A DNA stretch of 64,000 nucleotides, taken from the NCBI GenBank assembly GCA_001949185.1, contig BDGG01000001.1, forward strand, positions 1,045,153 through 1,109,152, in the 5' to 3' direction. Origin of the DNA: Ramazzottius varieornatus. Lineage: Eukaryota; Tardigrada; Eutardigrada; Parachela; Ramazzottiidae. Position numbers and translations under genes: made by a program. Shown one piece after another: positions 34,753 to 48,300 of this stretch (its first letter is position 1; every line of letters starts with the position of its first letter). The notes beneath the pieces were generated by a model. It was given only the letters and a program-made list of their open reading frames with translations, had not been told where the DNA came from and did no database searches.

Positions 34753-36468
34753 TGGTATTCGGGTAACCTATAGTGGCTGCAGCTGATAACGAGGCAGACA
34801 ACATAGAGTCGTATCATCCGCAAACGAGGTTGGTCTTGAATTCTTATCATTTCATTGCTTGGTTCGAAACGGGTGGGGTGTGCATAGCTCCACTGATGAC
34901 GTATCAATAATACACTGACGATGAGCCCCATAAGTATCTGTCCACCCTATATTTTCATTCAAAATTCATAACATCCTTCACTTTCACGCGATTTTGATAA
35001 TTGGAACGTCTTTGTGAAGACCAGAGTTTCATCTTTCCGGCCACGTGTTTTTCTTTCGACCAAATCAGCAAATCAACTGGCAGTATTCAACCCTACGAAC
35101 CTCAAAATACCCTTGTTTTCGGTTCCGTGATGCGAAAGTCAGACAGTAGCTAGCAGAACGCGCTTGTAATCGTGAGATGGGGTCAACATCGGGCTTTCGA
35201 ACAAGCCCTCCCAAGATTCACCTATTCATATGCACTTATCTATCTGACCCACATATTATTTATTGTGCGAGATAAACAATATCTTCGCTCATTCTCGAAA
35301 TCGACGTACATACTGTACTGCCTCGGGTAAATCACAACAGTGTGAGAGTTTACGTGATTAACCGCCGGTCAGTCCACGTCACCTTACCAACATCTACGGG
35401 CGTTTATTACTTATATGCATTTCACGGGGCAGTACAGCACATTAATCGCCAACCTTAGTAGTTGCAAGCACCATGAATAAGGTATGCCGTTGGATTAGTT
35501 TCCGACCTTCCGTGGAGCTCTCACTCGGATTTCGAACCAGTTTGTCCAGCGTTAGTGTTTTCAATGGACGGGGAAGAACGAATAACCGCAAGGATCCTCG
35601 CTGAACGAGTTAGAACGAGTTCCTACGCGAGTAGCAACGCGGAGCGAGCACCGCGAGACAGTAATGGGTATCTCCATATGAGAATGCGTCCAAAGTATTT
35701 TCGCTCGGAACTGGCCTTATATGACATCAAGTTCTACCAAATATTAAGCGGCACCACAGGTTCAATGTGCCGCACTTTGCTGCGGTAATAAAACCAAAAC
35801 GAATGACTGAAAGATTTGAGAATACCTTTTGAAAATCACAGGGGTGTTAGGAGCCTGTCTTAACACGAGCAACGCGCTCCAGTTTGAGACGCGAACTACT
35901 GAGCAATCCTGGTGCACGTCGTCTCTGCACTGTCGGTATATGATTAGCTGATTAGAAAAACTGCGCACAGCCCATACAACCGATCCGCGTGCTGATTATG
36001 CAGTAGACGGGAATTCGGTGCTTCCACCTTGTTCTTCCCCACCTTCTAATCTGTGGTCGAAACTTGATATCGACTTCAGATTTATTTTTCTCACGGTCTG
36101 CTTGATGTAGATATAAGTCCGGTCTAAGTTTGCCCTTGGCGTCCGAAAACTTTAAAATGTGCTCTCCTGAACAATTTGGTCATAACCCGTTTGGACGCAT
36201 TCTCATATGGAGATACCCAGTTAGTCGATTCACCTCCGTGGTCAACTGCGCCCACCGTAAGTACAGTCAGTTAACCGAAATGTTGAACGTTGGAAAAATG
36301 GGAAGAGTCCTTCACAGGGAAATGTGATCGACTGTGCATGTTGATTGACTGGCGAGTGTGCTTGATTAAGGATAGATATTTCCTGATCCCACTTGGTGAT
36401 CTTTTCGAGCGTGTCACGTGTGATTGCGCGAAACTTTCGAGGGAATATGGTACTTAGAGAACTTACTG

Positions 36469-36568
36469 TACACGTGTCTGGCCTAAATGTGGNNNNNNNN
36501 NNNNNNNNNNNNNNNNNNNNNNNNNNNNNNNNNNNNNNNNNNCCTCACATTTAGGCCAGGCGCGTGTA
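36469..36568. mobile_element. foldback element interrupted by an assembly gap
   Basis: TACACGTGTCTGGCCTAAAT at the left and ATTTAGGCCAGGCGCGTGTA at the right form an inverted pair around 50 Ns (36493-36542). Its ends match the foldback at 22.9-23.1 kb. Confidence 0.8.
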
Positions 36569-36644
36569 TATGATGAGGTTAAGGCTATATTTTCCTCTTT
36601 ACACTCGTTGTATCGCCAGCGAGTCCTTATGTACTTGACCCAAG

Positions 36645-36705
36645 GCATGGGTGTTATGAATGTTATGGGCATGGGTGTTATGAATGTTATGGGCATGGGT
36701 GTTAT
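36645..36705. repeat. 24-bp tandem repeat
   Basis: About 2.5 copies of GCATGGGTGTTATGAATGTT followed by ATGG. Confidence 0.85.
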
Positions 36706-38376
36706 CAGAGAGGACCCATTGTGAACTAAGCATTTTTGGGGGCGGGCGCACTCTTCCTGTGTTTCGAACTTGTACCGCTACAGTGGCAGCTGGCATCGAT
36801 CAGCGGGGACTTCCGTCTCTGCAGTTTTCGGGTTATCTTGTGTAACGCTATACAGACTGAGACACTGGTTCTACAGTACGGCGGACCCACCTTCGGGATT
36901 TTCTGCGGCTCCCAGAATTGGTCATTCGCCTGGCCGGTACGTTGGAGAGTTGAGGGTCTCAGCTATCACAAAAAACCATTGATATCCCAAATCCCAATGG
37001 GCGAGTGACATGGTCTGAATGGTCCCTCGTTACCAAAGGACTGTTTTGAGCTGGCTCTAGCCCCTTGTGCCGAGCTCTCTAAGCGTCGCCGGCTTGTTCG
37101 ATCTTTGTGCCATATTCCATATTTTTGGAGGCTTGACAACCCTTTCTCGCAACAGTGTTGTATTTGATTTTAGATCCGATTATAGTTAGAACTTGGTCCG
37201 AAAAAATGATTTAGTCCCGTCTTTTACGGTTTCAGTTCAGGCTACATCGTTTTAGTCCTGAACATTTTGGTTTTCGTCTTTAGAAAATCATTTGAGTCTT
37301 TCCAGTTCCAGTTTCGAGAACAAATTTTGGTCCCAATTAATTCAGCTTTCGTCTTATATTAACCATTTAAGTCCTGTAAAGTGTAAACTTCAGTTCTAGT
37401 CTCGAGATGTAAGCTTACTACTTGACCAAATTTTTTTCGCACTGGGAAAACCACTGGGGTTTTCAGGAGGGACATTGAGTGCTTTCTTATATTTCTTCTC
37501 TCATGAAGCCATTTGCATGTTTTGATCAAACCAACCATTTTTCGAAACTGCTGTGTTTTTCTAGGTTTCAATCTTGGCTCACCGTTCCCAATTGTATGCT
37601 GCAGTAGTCGATCGGTACTCTTTGCCAGCTCCAGGATTTACTGCACTGGTTTGAATCTTAACGCGTTCGTTTTAGTGTCCTGGCCTTTGGATTTTCGTCT
37701 CGCATTTCAGCTTCGTCTCAGCTTGCACATTTCAGTCTTTACCTTTTGGCCTTTCATTTCACTAATTTTGTTCTAGTCCTCCAGTAACCTCTTTTCTTTT
37801 CCCCCAACATTCTTATTGGAGATGGTTATAGTCACCGCCTTCACCCCCCCCCCCCACCCCACCTTAAAAATCTGTCGATACCACCTTCAATAAATATCCA
37901 TTAAACTGGTTAAGGATCGTCTACTGGAATACTTGCATAAACTACATAAATTACAATCAGTACCTCGAGAAAAAAATGCGAAAGTTTTGCAGATTGTTGA
38001 CTTACGTAGTGAGGTTGACGTCCTTAGAACCAATTCTTTGTCCTGTTATGAACCGCGCTGTTTTAAAGCTTGAATTCAATTCTTTCCGCTGCGTTGTTTT
38101 ATGTGACTTGTCCTTTGATCAATTAGAAACCGAAAATAGAAACCGGTGTCAATACGTTCGGGATGGTGCGGAATTAATTAGCTGATCTTCGAGTAAAAAG
38201 GCGGTAGCAGTAGCGTTTTGGGCGGTTCGAGGAGGTGGCAACAGTCACAATCTTTATAATATGGGTGTTGTCGCTTCGTTCGTCTACTCCAATCACCGTC
38301 GAGACCATGTTTCTATTTTGTTCTGGTTGCACAGTTCAACATAACATGCCAGACTAGAGCTTAACTGACACTGGTA

Positions 38377-41300
38377 CTATTGTTGTAGAGAGTTAGTGTG
38401 GAATTCTGACATATTGACGGAAGCAGCGTCGTCAAATACTGTCCTAGCTCGAGCCAGAATCTTTTGCAAGAGACTCTTCTTGTTGCGCTTTTCCAGATAA
38501 TCGTCAGAGTTGGTGAAATTAGTCACCGACATGAGCTGCCACCGAGACGACGGTACATTTTCCGCAAACGGGTCGTAGTTGTCGTCAGCCAGCAGATCCA
38601 TTTCGTCTTGTGCTCGTTTACAGTCCTGTAGATGCTTCACTCGGTCCTCCCACCCAGGAGTTTTCAGCCTCTCCTCTTTTGCAAGAAGGTCGGCTAGATA
38701 ATCCTGCATGACAGATTTCGATGAATGGACCTGAAAACCGTTCTTTTCAAGTCGTTTTAAGACTTCTCTGGCCTGTAGCATCTTTTGTTTCGTTTCGTCT
38801 TTCAAGTTTTCGATGCGCTTTCCGACCTGCTGGAAGGCTTTCTCAAAGTTTTTCGCTCGCTCCAGTTTATTTAGCTTATCCAGAACTTCGAACGGATACT
38901 CCAGTACATTAGCCTCAAATTCTTGCTCGAGCGTGTACACAACTTCCTCCAGTGACCTCTTTTCTTGCGACGGTACCATATCGTAGCTTTTCCGCCCAAC
39001 GGAGTGTGCAGCTGGCACGCAGTGGTTGGGACAGATACTGCACTTCCCGCTGACAAAAACCTCGCAAGTGCTCGGTATGCCGAACCAACCCCAGGTATAA
39101 ACTTGACATCGGGCATGACACGTTTTCTCGCATCGACTACAGTATAGGTTTCCCGAAGGGCTAGGATCAACTAATGTTTTAACCTTCTTGGTGATCAATA
39201 TCTCGGTGCAGATACCGTTTTCCAGATCCGCTGTAGCACCTTGAAGTTGCGCTTTCAGTTGTTGCTGATTTTCTATTTCCCAAAAGCAGTCTCTTATATC
39301 CTCTTTGATACTTTCCAGCATAAGCTTCAAATGCAAACGGTCCTTTAACACCAGACGGGTGTCATGAAGGGTTGCAGGTGGAAAGGACTTGACCGTTTCA
39401 AAAAATCTCTTGACTGCGTCGTGTCCAAACTTGAAATTAGATGCGGAGAAGTCAAGTAAACCGTTGCGTTCGGTAAACCATGCAGAATTGTTGAAGGGCA
39501 GCTTATTCTTGCACGGCCAGTTTCTCAGTTTACACACATCGTCTATCGTACGAAACACCGCTGGTTTGTCGGTATCGGCAAAGGTTGCCAGCCACACAAT
39601 ATTGGGGGTGAGACTCTGACCAAACAAAGCCAGCACGCGCTCCAGAACGTACTGCAGATGCAAGTCCACGTTAGTTGTTGAACCCTTGACTACTATTCCA
39701 ATGGCGTTGATGGCTTTGATGTTCGCCATTGGTGGACATAATAAGAAATCAGTCAGAAGTTGTTCTACTTTCTGGTCCACTGCCAAACCGCCTGTGTCGC
39801 TGAAGCCAGGTGTATCGATGATGCTGATGGTCCCCGGGCAGACAATGTTATACGGGAAACTGTACACCGTTACGTCTCGTGTCCTTGATGTCGAGCTATC
39901 GGAATCGTGAACCACTCGAAAACGAAAGTCATGCTCGATTCGCACCCCACCAATGTAGTTTGCTGTCGCGTTGATTAGAGTACTTTTACCAACTCCGCTT
40001 TCGCCAATGAGCAATATCGTTAAATCTTCAGCTCGGCTTGCAGGAACAACTGCCGTGGGATGTGGACTAGCGCTGACTTTCCCCAGATATTGATGGAACT
40101 TTATTACTCCATTGTCCACGCTGGAAGTGACATTGTCGTTCTCAATCACGGTGTAGTTTGGCTCCAGTATCCTGGGATCTTCTGTTCGAAATACGTTTCG
40201 CGGCTTTGTTTTGAGAAGTTTTGCGGGGGCCGGTATCCTCACGGTTGGCGTTGGAATCCGTCGAACTTCTGATCCTTCGGTGAAACCGGCGACGCACACG
40301 CCGCGCACAAAGAACTCGTAGAGGCTGTCAGGGACGAGAGACCGCAGCACGACAGAGCACGAAACGGCGTCCTCGATATCCAACGACTTCCAGTTTTCTT
40401 CGCGGTCCGAGCACCGAAAGTAACAGACGTACGAATTTATGTTTGATGCGCCACGGGTGGGTTCCCTCCAGGAAACCTGCAAAGATAAACCGCAGCCACT
40501 GTAGATCAATCACACTGGTGTACTTCGAAACCTCCACTGACACCAAGCTTGCTCGTTCATACAGTCTACGCCAAAATCAACTTCTAGGAAGGGGCGGGGC
40601 CTTAATAATTAACAATAATTATCCGTCAGATTTCCATCAGTCATCAGTCAGATTTTCAGATTTGATTGGGCGAAGTCACTTGGTACTATCCAACGCCCAT
40701 TTCGAAAGTTATCTTTGTTGTGCACTGTACTGGTATTTGCTGACTGCTGTTATATGGATAGTGGTGTATTTCGGATATTCGAGGGGCCGGAAAATTGTTC
40801 GGATCGCATGGTAGGGCATCGGTAGGAGAAAATTTTGTGGGTGTACGACTGGCCACAGATTATATAGCCGTAAGTTACCAGTAAGGAAGGAAATCCTTAG
40901 CCGGCCTAACTTTTGCAGGTCTTCTGATTATCTACAGCAACCATGTACAGCGCAAACTCCAGTTGAACTGGTGGTTTCAACTATCAATATGACCGAAAAA
41001 ATGCGTTTCCATGTTATTGTATTAGAACCAATCTACGGAAGGTCGACGATCTGTCCGACGAATGTAGATGCATGCCCTCCTGAAGCTTCGTTCGGGCTTG
41101 GTAATCCTAGCAGAAGGATCGGGCTATCTTTAGCTGCGTTTGGTGGAATGACTTCATGGGAAGGAGCAACAAAATTTCGGAGTATATCGGCATCAAAGAC
41201 AGTGCCGGAAAGAAAAAGCGGCTCAGGTGTTTACATGTCTGCCATGAAAACCATCAAAGTCAGAGCTCTACCCACGTACTATACGGTCACTTGGATTTTT

Positions 41301-44300
41301 GAGAACATCGGTTACGCGCGTTCTACCGTCTCTCTCTTGCTTTTCGGTGATAAAGCAAGTTCCTGCAAACCTTTTGACAGCAAACATGCGCAGAAACGAC
41401 ACAAGCACAATAGGAAATATCGCCTTTGTGCAGATGGAGATTTTCGCGATATTTCTGCCGGCAGTGGCGTGAATCATTCAATCATCCGTTTCACTGTTGG
41501 TGAAGTACTGACGTGAAGACTACAAATCCCCTTTGCGACGTAGAGAACCGCTCTAAAAAAGCGGCTAGTGACGTACATAAAGTAGCATACGTCATTAGCC
41601 GCGTCGGCCCTGGTTGGCGCACTCGAGAAGGTGTGGACAACTATAATGCACCCAAGATCGTACCCTGCCGAACAGCCGACCCCTCGAGCCTTCCCAACGC
41701 ATAAACGCTTCTGACTGTACGGTTGAAGTACACTGTGCCTATTGCGTACATCGGGTACCTGAGCGATCGGTATTCTGTAGCTACCGGACTGTCGATGTGG
41801 CTACAGTTTTCGGATGGGCAGAATATTTGAGCACCGCGTACGGTCACAGGGGTACGGTCAACGTGCACTGCAGACGTTCCGTAGACGGCTCTTCTTTATT
41901 ACATCGAAACATTTGCAAATTTATGCGCCAGTTGGGCTGCTCCCTTGCTCCTTGGTCAGAGGTGTACTGCGGATCATTTGCCCGTGTTGGCTCAAATGTA
42001 GGCTCCCTCGCCCTTTTTTGTTTTGGGTGACAAAACAACGACACTGTAGATCGCCGACAGTCCTCCGTACGGTACTGTAGGTCTACAGAATGTCCATGGC
42101 TCTCGTACAGTCGAAAGGTACAGCGTCAGCCACCAAGCCAGGCCAGATCTGACGTACTTGTACTGTTTTTGTACAGAGCATTTATGCGTTGGATCGCGCT
42201 CCCCCACTGGCGATAGTCATGGTCGGCCTTATGGTCAGACGATATTTTGAGCAGGTGCCAGTCGGATCATCCGGTATTACGCTGTGCGTCGTGCTTGTCG
42301 CAGCAACAAGATGCTTTTAACCCACGCCAGTCACACATTTCAGTCCGTCATACTGAAGCAACGCCAAATTCCACCAGATGAGCAGGAGTGAGTTCATGTG
42401 TATTTCGGTGGCGCATTACTGCGTCGTCTCTCAGAAAATCTAACCGGCCGATCTACATTTGTTTGTTTCAGCTTACGTTAGGGGTGTAATTACCTGTGCG
42501 GAAGTCACGCAGTAGGGATCCGTTTTATGCTTCACTTCCACTGGAGGACTGGGCATCTCAAAATTAACCAGCTGATCTTGGCCAAGTATTTGAGTCTGCA
42601 CCAAATTGTTGTCAACGGTATCCGTATGGAGATCCACATAGAAGCAATACGATGCGCGACTGTGATCATGGTTCTGTGCTGCAAACCTACAGAAACGGTC
42701 CACATCTGAAAATAAGTTGTCAACTACTCCAGACTGTTCATGCCAGTTGTTGCCTGATTGGTACTGCATGCATTCACTTTGATCGAGAAACTGATCCTTC
42801 ATCTTCCTTGCATAGAGTGAACAACAGCAAACAACCAGAGTGTTGTTTTGCTTTTTTTTCAGCGTCTCTAAGTCTCTTGTCACAGATAAACCCGAGGTCC
42901 TGATTATATCACGCAGGTCGGTCAGGTATTTTTCTTCTAACTTTTTTGCAGCAAACCAGTCCGTGAAATGGTAAGCGTTACTCAGCAGTGTCGCATAGGC
43001 TTTAGCAAGATGTTCCTTCGGCACGTCAAGGGACCTCAGTGTGCTGCTGCTCTGCGCTTCGCGTACCACCTGCATTACTTGTTCCACAAGGACCATGGCC
43101 CGCTGAACATCCAAAGCAAACGAGGGTAGTAGGTCGCCGGCCTCGCTGCCGGCAAGCGCTAACAAGCCCTCGCCCACTGATTTCATGTCTGCAGCAGCAC
43201 CCAAGAAATCTCGAACTAGTGTTTGTTCCAGGTCTGCAATACATAGAAGACCTATTATTCCCACAAGACAGTAATGGAAACACGTTGAAAATCGATGGGC
43301 AGGTGGTAGCTGTGCACGCGCTTGGCATGTGACTCGGACGAACAAAAGTCTCGACCCACCAGTTTCGGACCAGTGAGCTTTGGCCAGCGGCTCCGCGAGG
43401 TGAATTATACCCGCTTTTTGAGCCAGCTGAGAGGCCGAATGTTTTGATTTCATCTGGGCGACCTTACAGAGTCAGAAGCTATGTGAATTAACTTCAGTGA
43501 AGTCAACTGAGTTACTGATCGTCAAAACAAACGGGTGGCTCATAATTGTGTCCCGTGCCCGCTGTTAGGCCAGATGTATAGTATATGAATGGCAGATACG
43601 GAGGCGCCGGTTCAAAATCGCTGGCCTGGCCGGGACCTTGTTTCGACGTTATCGGCTTGATTGGGTCTGACCAGTACACGCAGGACGAGAAATTATGGTA
43701 CAGGCATTTTCGCTACGGCGGTACGGAAGCACGTACGTACACGACCGATTCACACTAATGTACTTTTCAACACTTTTCTACGGTTGATGCGCGACGGAAA
43801 CATGCAAACCGAAGGACCAACGCTTGTTCCGTGGTACCAAGGAAAAGCTCTCGCATGGGACGTGACTGTGGTGGACACGCTGGCACAGACCTATCTCCAG
43901 GGCTCCACCAATCAGGTAGGTTATGCTGCAAACCAAGCTGAGGAGAAGAAGAGGAGGAAGTACGAGGAGCTGGAGGGTCGATACCTGTTTTGCCCCGTCG
44001 GATTTGAAACGTGTGGTGTCTTCGGCAACGAAGCACGAGAGCTCGTGGAGAAGATCGGGAAGAAAGTTGCTGCGCGCACAGGCGAGCCAAGATCTCTTTC
44101 GTTTTTGAAGCAGAAAATTAGCATAGAAATTCAGAGAAGCAATGCTGCTTGCGTTTTTGGCACTTTTGTACATAGCCGAGGTTTGGAAGAAGTTTATAGC
44201 ATTTTAGATTTGAAGAAGAATGGTACTTCATCAGTTTAATTTTTTTGATTGTTTTATTTGTATGTATAGTCTTACGCTGTGTGACACAGTGATTGGCTTG

Positions 44301-45314
44301 CTAAACTAGTTGATAGACTTTTCTACAGGAATATTTGGAGCTGAATATCAAGCAATCAGTACTTTTCTACGGTCAAATTTCCATTTCGCCGTCCTTTCTG
44401 TTTGTCCCATAATTTTTACTGTACCATAATCTCTCGTCTTGCGTGTAGGCCTCACCAAGAGTCAGCATGCTACCAACAGACAGCTGCGACGAAGCCAACT
44501 AGCTGTGTGCTCAAACCAGATGGCATGTTCAGTCTTAGTTTTGCCTGTTTATCACACCCAGGCCGATAGCGAAGAGACAAGCTGCGGCAGGATTTTCAGA
44601 CTCCTGGACTGGATTAGTGGCACGTCAGTCTTTTACAATGCCTGTTTGCTTCCCCGCTGGTCGCATGAATTAAGACTAATGTTGGCAAGTTTCACGTGAC
44701 CACCAGCGAAAGACGCACTGTATAGATTTCCTACAATCACTCTTGGCGACATTGGTGTTTGGTCCATGCTTACCCGGATCCAATACCGATTCGCCCAATC
44801 CTTGATGCTCGGTTTCTGAGGAGGTGGACGGTTGTGTCGTAATCAAGGTGATCTTGCGCAAAAAGTCAGCCAAAACCGCTTTGTCTTCAACGTCCACCCC
44901 GGAAAGTGGGTCTGTGTCCAGGTCTTTCAGCTGGAGCTGTTCCAAATCCGCAATGGCGGATATTCCGCTTTCCGCCAAAATGTGTGTAGTCCTCGGGGAC
45001 AGTTTGAGGTATCTGCACAGGTCATCGACGGAACATCTTCTCGCTAGCGATGGCGGATTGTTCGTCTGCTCTCCCTCGGTAGGCCCGCTGCTTGGCGAGA
45101 AATCCGTACTGTAAAGCATTTCCCAATTGTCATCTTCGGCGGCTCCTACCAGCGCTGCCTTTGTAAGCTGGGGGATTGCCGATGTATTGGCACCCAGCTC
45201 TTGCGTAATAGCTTCAGCGTCATCGTTTTGGGGTACCGGAACACGGTTCGCCGGATCGTCCGTTGCCGCGTTGCCCAGCTCCGGGTCGTCCCTCGGATCG
45301 CTTCTGCTTGTCAT
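38377..45314 (-). CDS. SAM-helical-FN3-AIG1-like GTPase fusion protein
   Basis: Three minus-strand exons join in phase: 45314-44774 (ending CCG G|GTAAGC), 43233-42494 (AC CTG..., ending CAG|GTAATT) and 40476-38377, giving 1,126 residues. Exon 1 has an acidic N-terminus and a SAM-like domain (about residues 94-157). Exon 2 is helical (about 181-300) and ends in PSPPVEVKHK, the start of an FN3 domain completed across the splice by VSWREPTRGASNINSYVCYF. Exon 3 continues with a P-loop GESGVGKST (585-593), DTPGF (648-652), the strand WLATFADTDKP, a cysteine-rich segment with probable zinc ligands (872-917) and a coiled coil. It resembles large AIG1/septin-like GTPases seen in invertebrates, possibly immune-related. 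The function is inferred from domains only. Intron 1 contains a MITE with a nested retroelement. Confidence 0.85.
41561..41602. repeat. hairpin in intron 2 of the GTPase gene
   Basis: Arms GCGGCTAGTGACGTA and TACGTCATTAGCCGC pair with one mismatch around a 12-base loop. Confidence 0.7.
43785..44239 (+). pseudogene. C-terminal fragment of a retrotransposon ORF2-type protein
   Basis: An open frame runs from the insertion point to TAA 44237-44239. It contains TLVPWYQGKALAWDVTVVDT and TGEPRSLSFLKQKISIEIQR, the conserved region downstream of reverse transcriptase in many metazoan non-LTR elements (typically PW-x-x-G-x-x-hhWD and GEPR-S-x-x-F). RT and endonuclease domains are absent through 5' truncation. 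Confidence 0.75.
43785..44360 (+). mobile_element. 5'-truncated non-LTR retrotransposon with 13-bp target duplication
   Basis: The insert is flanked by direct repeats ACTTTTCTACGGT (43772-43784 and 44361-44373), a classic target-site duplication. It encodes the C-terminal tail of a retrotransposon ORF and a 120-bp 3' region. No poly-A tail is evident. Confidence 0.85.
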
Positions 45315-48300
45315 TGTGAGGCGATGGGTAATCACTACAAAACAAACTATGAGTAAGATGCGGTGAGCGGATGCCCGGCCCGATAAGGTAAGCACTGTAT
45401 TTACTACAAAAATGTCGAAAATTCTTCCCTGCAAGTGATCTTGGTACATGCTATGACAGTATTGGTTGACGTATCAAGTCAAGCGATCACACCGAGAGGG
45501 AAGCATTTTTAAACATAATATATCAACTGATTTCGTTCAGACTACAGTAATCAATCAATGTACAGTTCGTCAGTTTTTGACTTTCGGAGTGTCCGTATAA
45601 ATGGTTCTTCGGCGTACAGCACAGTGCCTAGATAAAATCGTTCGTGTCCAATGTACTGTTACCGCTACTGTAGAGAAAAAGGCAACAGTGAACGATTGGC
45701 CCTTTGAAAATCAGCCAGCAGCTCATGATATTGGCCGTTATTGTAGCGTTCGATGTTACCTCTGCTGGCTATCGAGCGATAAAACAGCCGGATGTTTAAC
45801 CGGCGCAGTCAAACTGGTATCTATAAAGTGTTCAGCGTTTTAGTTGTTCTGAAAGCTAGCTAGTCGTCTGTGATAAACAATCCGTCAGCAAACAGCAGAC
45901 CGTGTATCTCGAAACTTTGTCTAAACTGGTACCTTAATCAAAAGCCACTCCGGCCGTAAGCCTTTGCCCACCAAACAAACTGCTCCAGCGAAATTTGTTA
46001 TCGCACGAAATCAAAAAGGGAACGTCCATTTATCACGTAAGAAAGATCAAAGATACTTACCCTAACCACCGCTCAAAGGAATTAATGAATGCCGCTTTGA
46101 ACCATTCATTTTATCGTGTTTTACGTAATAAATGGACGATCCCAAAGCGTGTAGATTTTCCTCTGATAGTCAACTAAGTCTCGTAAACCGAACTATAACA
46201 CGCCATCCCACCAAATTTACTTGTCCACACTGCACGTGTATAGTCATCATAAGTGTGATGTCCACCTACCAGTTATGCCTAACGTTAATGCCTGCAGAAT
46301 TGCAATGTTGGGCATAAGTGCCACACCCCAGCATTGCACTTATGCTTTCCGCTTGTTACTGTGCGTAGGTGCAATGCTCTATCGGTAACCCGAGTTCCGT
46401 TTCTCCGATCATGAGACAGGTTTCTCGTGCGTTTGATATCAATAAGTCAACCGGCATCATCCTTGCCACCAAGCCTTGCCCTTTATTGCATTGTTACCAA
46501 TTCTCATGCTTACCGCCGTTGCTCTGCCAAGTGAAGGATGTCGGGTTTCCTACTGTACGAGAAGCGAGTCTTACCTTATTCATCGCACCAACAACATATC
46601 ACGCTTTACCGCTCAGACGAACATACGTTGAAAACTTTGAGCTACGCGCAAAAAGTGGAGTTTTCCGAACAATATATTTCATATAGTCCCGCCTTGAGCT
46701 TACGCTGAATCTTGAAATACTGTCGACGGGACGGAATACTGCAATGTCGACTGAGGCTGCTGCTAGATTGGCCTCTATTTTAAGAAAGTTTTGGACGTGT
46801 GCTTTTAGGGCCTACTATCGACAAAACGGGCGCCACGAGCTAGCGCGTCGCGCTGGTTTGAAGAATCACATAGCGGCGCGATTTGTCTAGTTCGTTTGGG
46901 TTTGCGGTGCGTGTCAGCCAACTTGTGCTCCCCTACTACTCAACTCGTTTTCAAAAATCGGCATTTAAACTCATCGTACCATCAGGGGGAGGGGGGGGGG
47001 GTCCTGCTTTCACCGAACGCTCGGTGAAATATGGACGAGGTCAGGAGGCTCGTCCAGAGTTCACCGACCATCTTTGCAAGCTTAGTCCTTGGTGCTGAGC
47101 CCAGTTCTCGATTCCTGAGTTCTATATTTTCCGTTTTTCCGGCCATCTAGGGTATTGTCTGAAGCGATTAAGTATTTCGCACGACGAAATTAAATGTTCT
47201 GGCAATGCGTTTTGAAAAACTTGAAATACGACACGGTGGTTCAGGACTGGGACTAGCACGCAGCAGCGAAAATTTTAAGCGACGCAAAAGCTGGAAAGTG
47301 AGCATTCGCGGTCCTGCCAAGCAACCAGAAACCATGGTTCTCACTTTCCCGTTTTTTGCTGCGAAGCGTAGTTCCGTGAAACCCGCGGCTGACATTATGC
47401 CAATAGAGCAGATTCCAGTTCAGCCTTTCGATAACTTCGAGTTGTTGCGCACACAAAATGTGGGAAGAAGCTGTTCTAAGTATCGTGGTACTTCGTCTGC
47501 CGACCAAGCGGAACTTTCTCGCAGGGTGCTCAAACTTCCTGCTGTTGATTGGAGACCATGATGGGGCGGTTCGGGCTAAAACTTCGGGCGAACTGTCACC
47601 GACGGTGAAACCTAACTTTGACCCACCCTATTCTTACTTGTTTTCAGAAATTGGCTTTATTTTCTATCTAAATAAACCAATTTTGAAGCATTCGAGTGTA
47701 AGAACATGTTGGAAACTAAACTTGAAACGTTTGCGTAGGGGCACCTTCTCACACATTGCTTGTAGCTGTGTTCCAGGATTTTACCTACTCAACCCGTTTG
47801 GTCAACGATACTTTGGTGCACACAATCCGAAACAAAAAAATTTTTTTACATTTCGGCCACACACGTCTGGGAGAAAATCAAACCAAAGTGAGATATGTGA
47901 TTATTAAGACGAAAAGCAAGCGTCTCTCCCGATCAACTCGCGCTCATGTTTTCACGTCCAACAGGAAAACGGTCGCTGGACTTTTTAACCTGTTTTCAAA
48001 CCACGCTCGTTCTCGAGACACTCTTGTGCTCAAACAGTGCCGGAGAGCTTGAAAACTCTGCGGAATGTTGTGGGGAGATAGGAACATCTGCGCAGGACAA
48101 GCGAATTATTAACTGAGGGAGCTCAGGCTGGCTGCCACGCACTGTGGTTCGTCTCAGAATATGGCCATCGCCCACCTGTAAGTGGCCAGACCATTGTCGG
48201 GCATTGTACCCGACAAAAAAATAACGTTTATCTCGCCGTTCCGATCCACTAATCAATATCGGCAAAAGATGGAAAAACGTTCTCACCGAGTGAGAAGAAC

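Larger units (their letters stand above)
32338..38376. other. intergenic DNA, no supported gene
   Basis: Several short frames exist, but none has a domain, matched splice phases or a convincing start. Foldback elements, one MITE end and a tandem repeat lie here, plus one N gap. Confidence 0.4.
43674..44446. mobile_element. MITE carrying a nested retrotransposon insertion
   Basis: Ends GTACACGCAGGACGAGAAAT and its inverse match the 200-bp MITE at 12160-12362. The interior also matches (TTTTCTACGGTCAAATTTCC) once 576 inserted bases are removed. Confidence 0.85.

Noticed and set aside
40971-41868. Frames of 181 codons (+) and 75 codons (-) as separate genes
   Set aside because: They fall within intron 2 of the SAM/FN3/GTPase gene, which is defined by an exact FN3 join, and show no domain.
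41814-42207. Several overlapping frames of 66-88 codons
   Set aside because: Intronic, overlapping on both strands, without domain or codon support.
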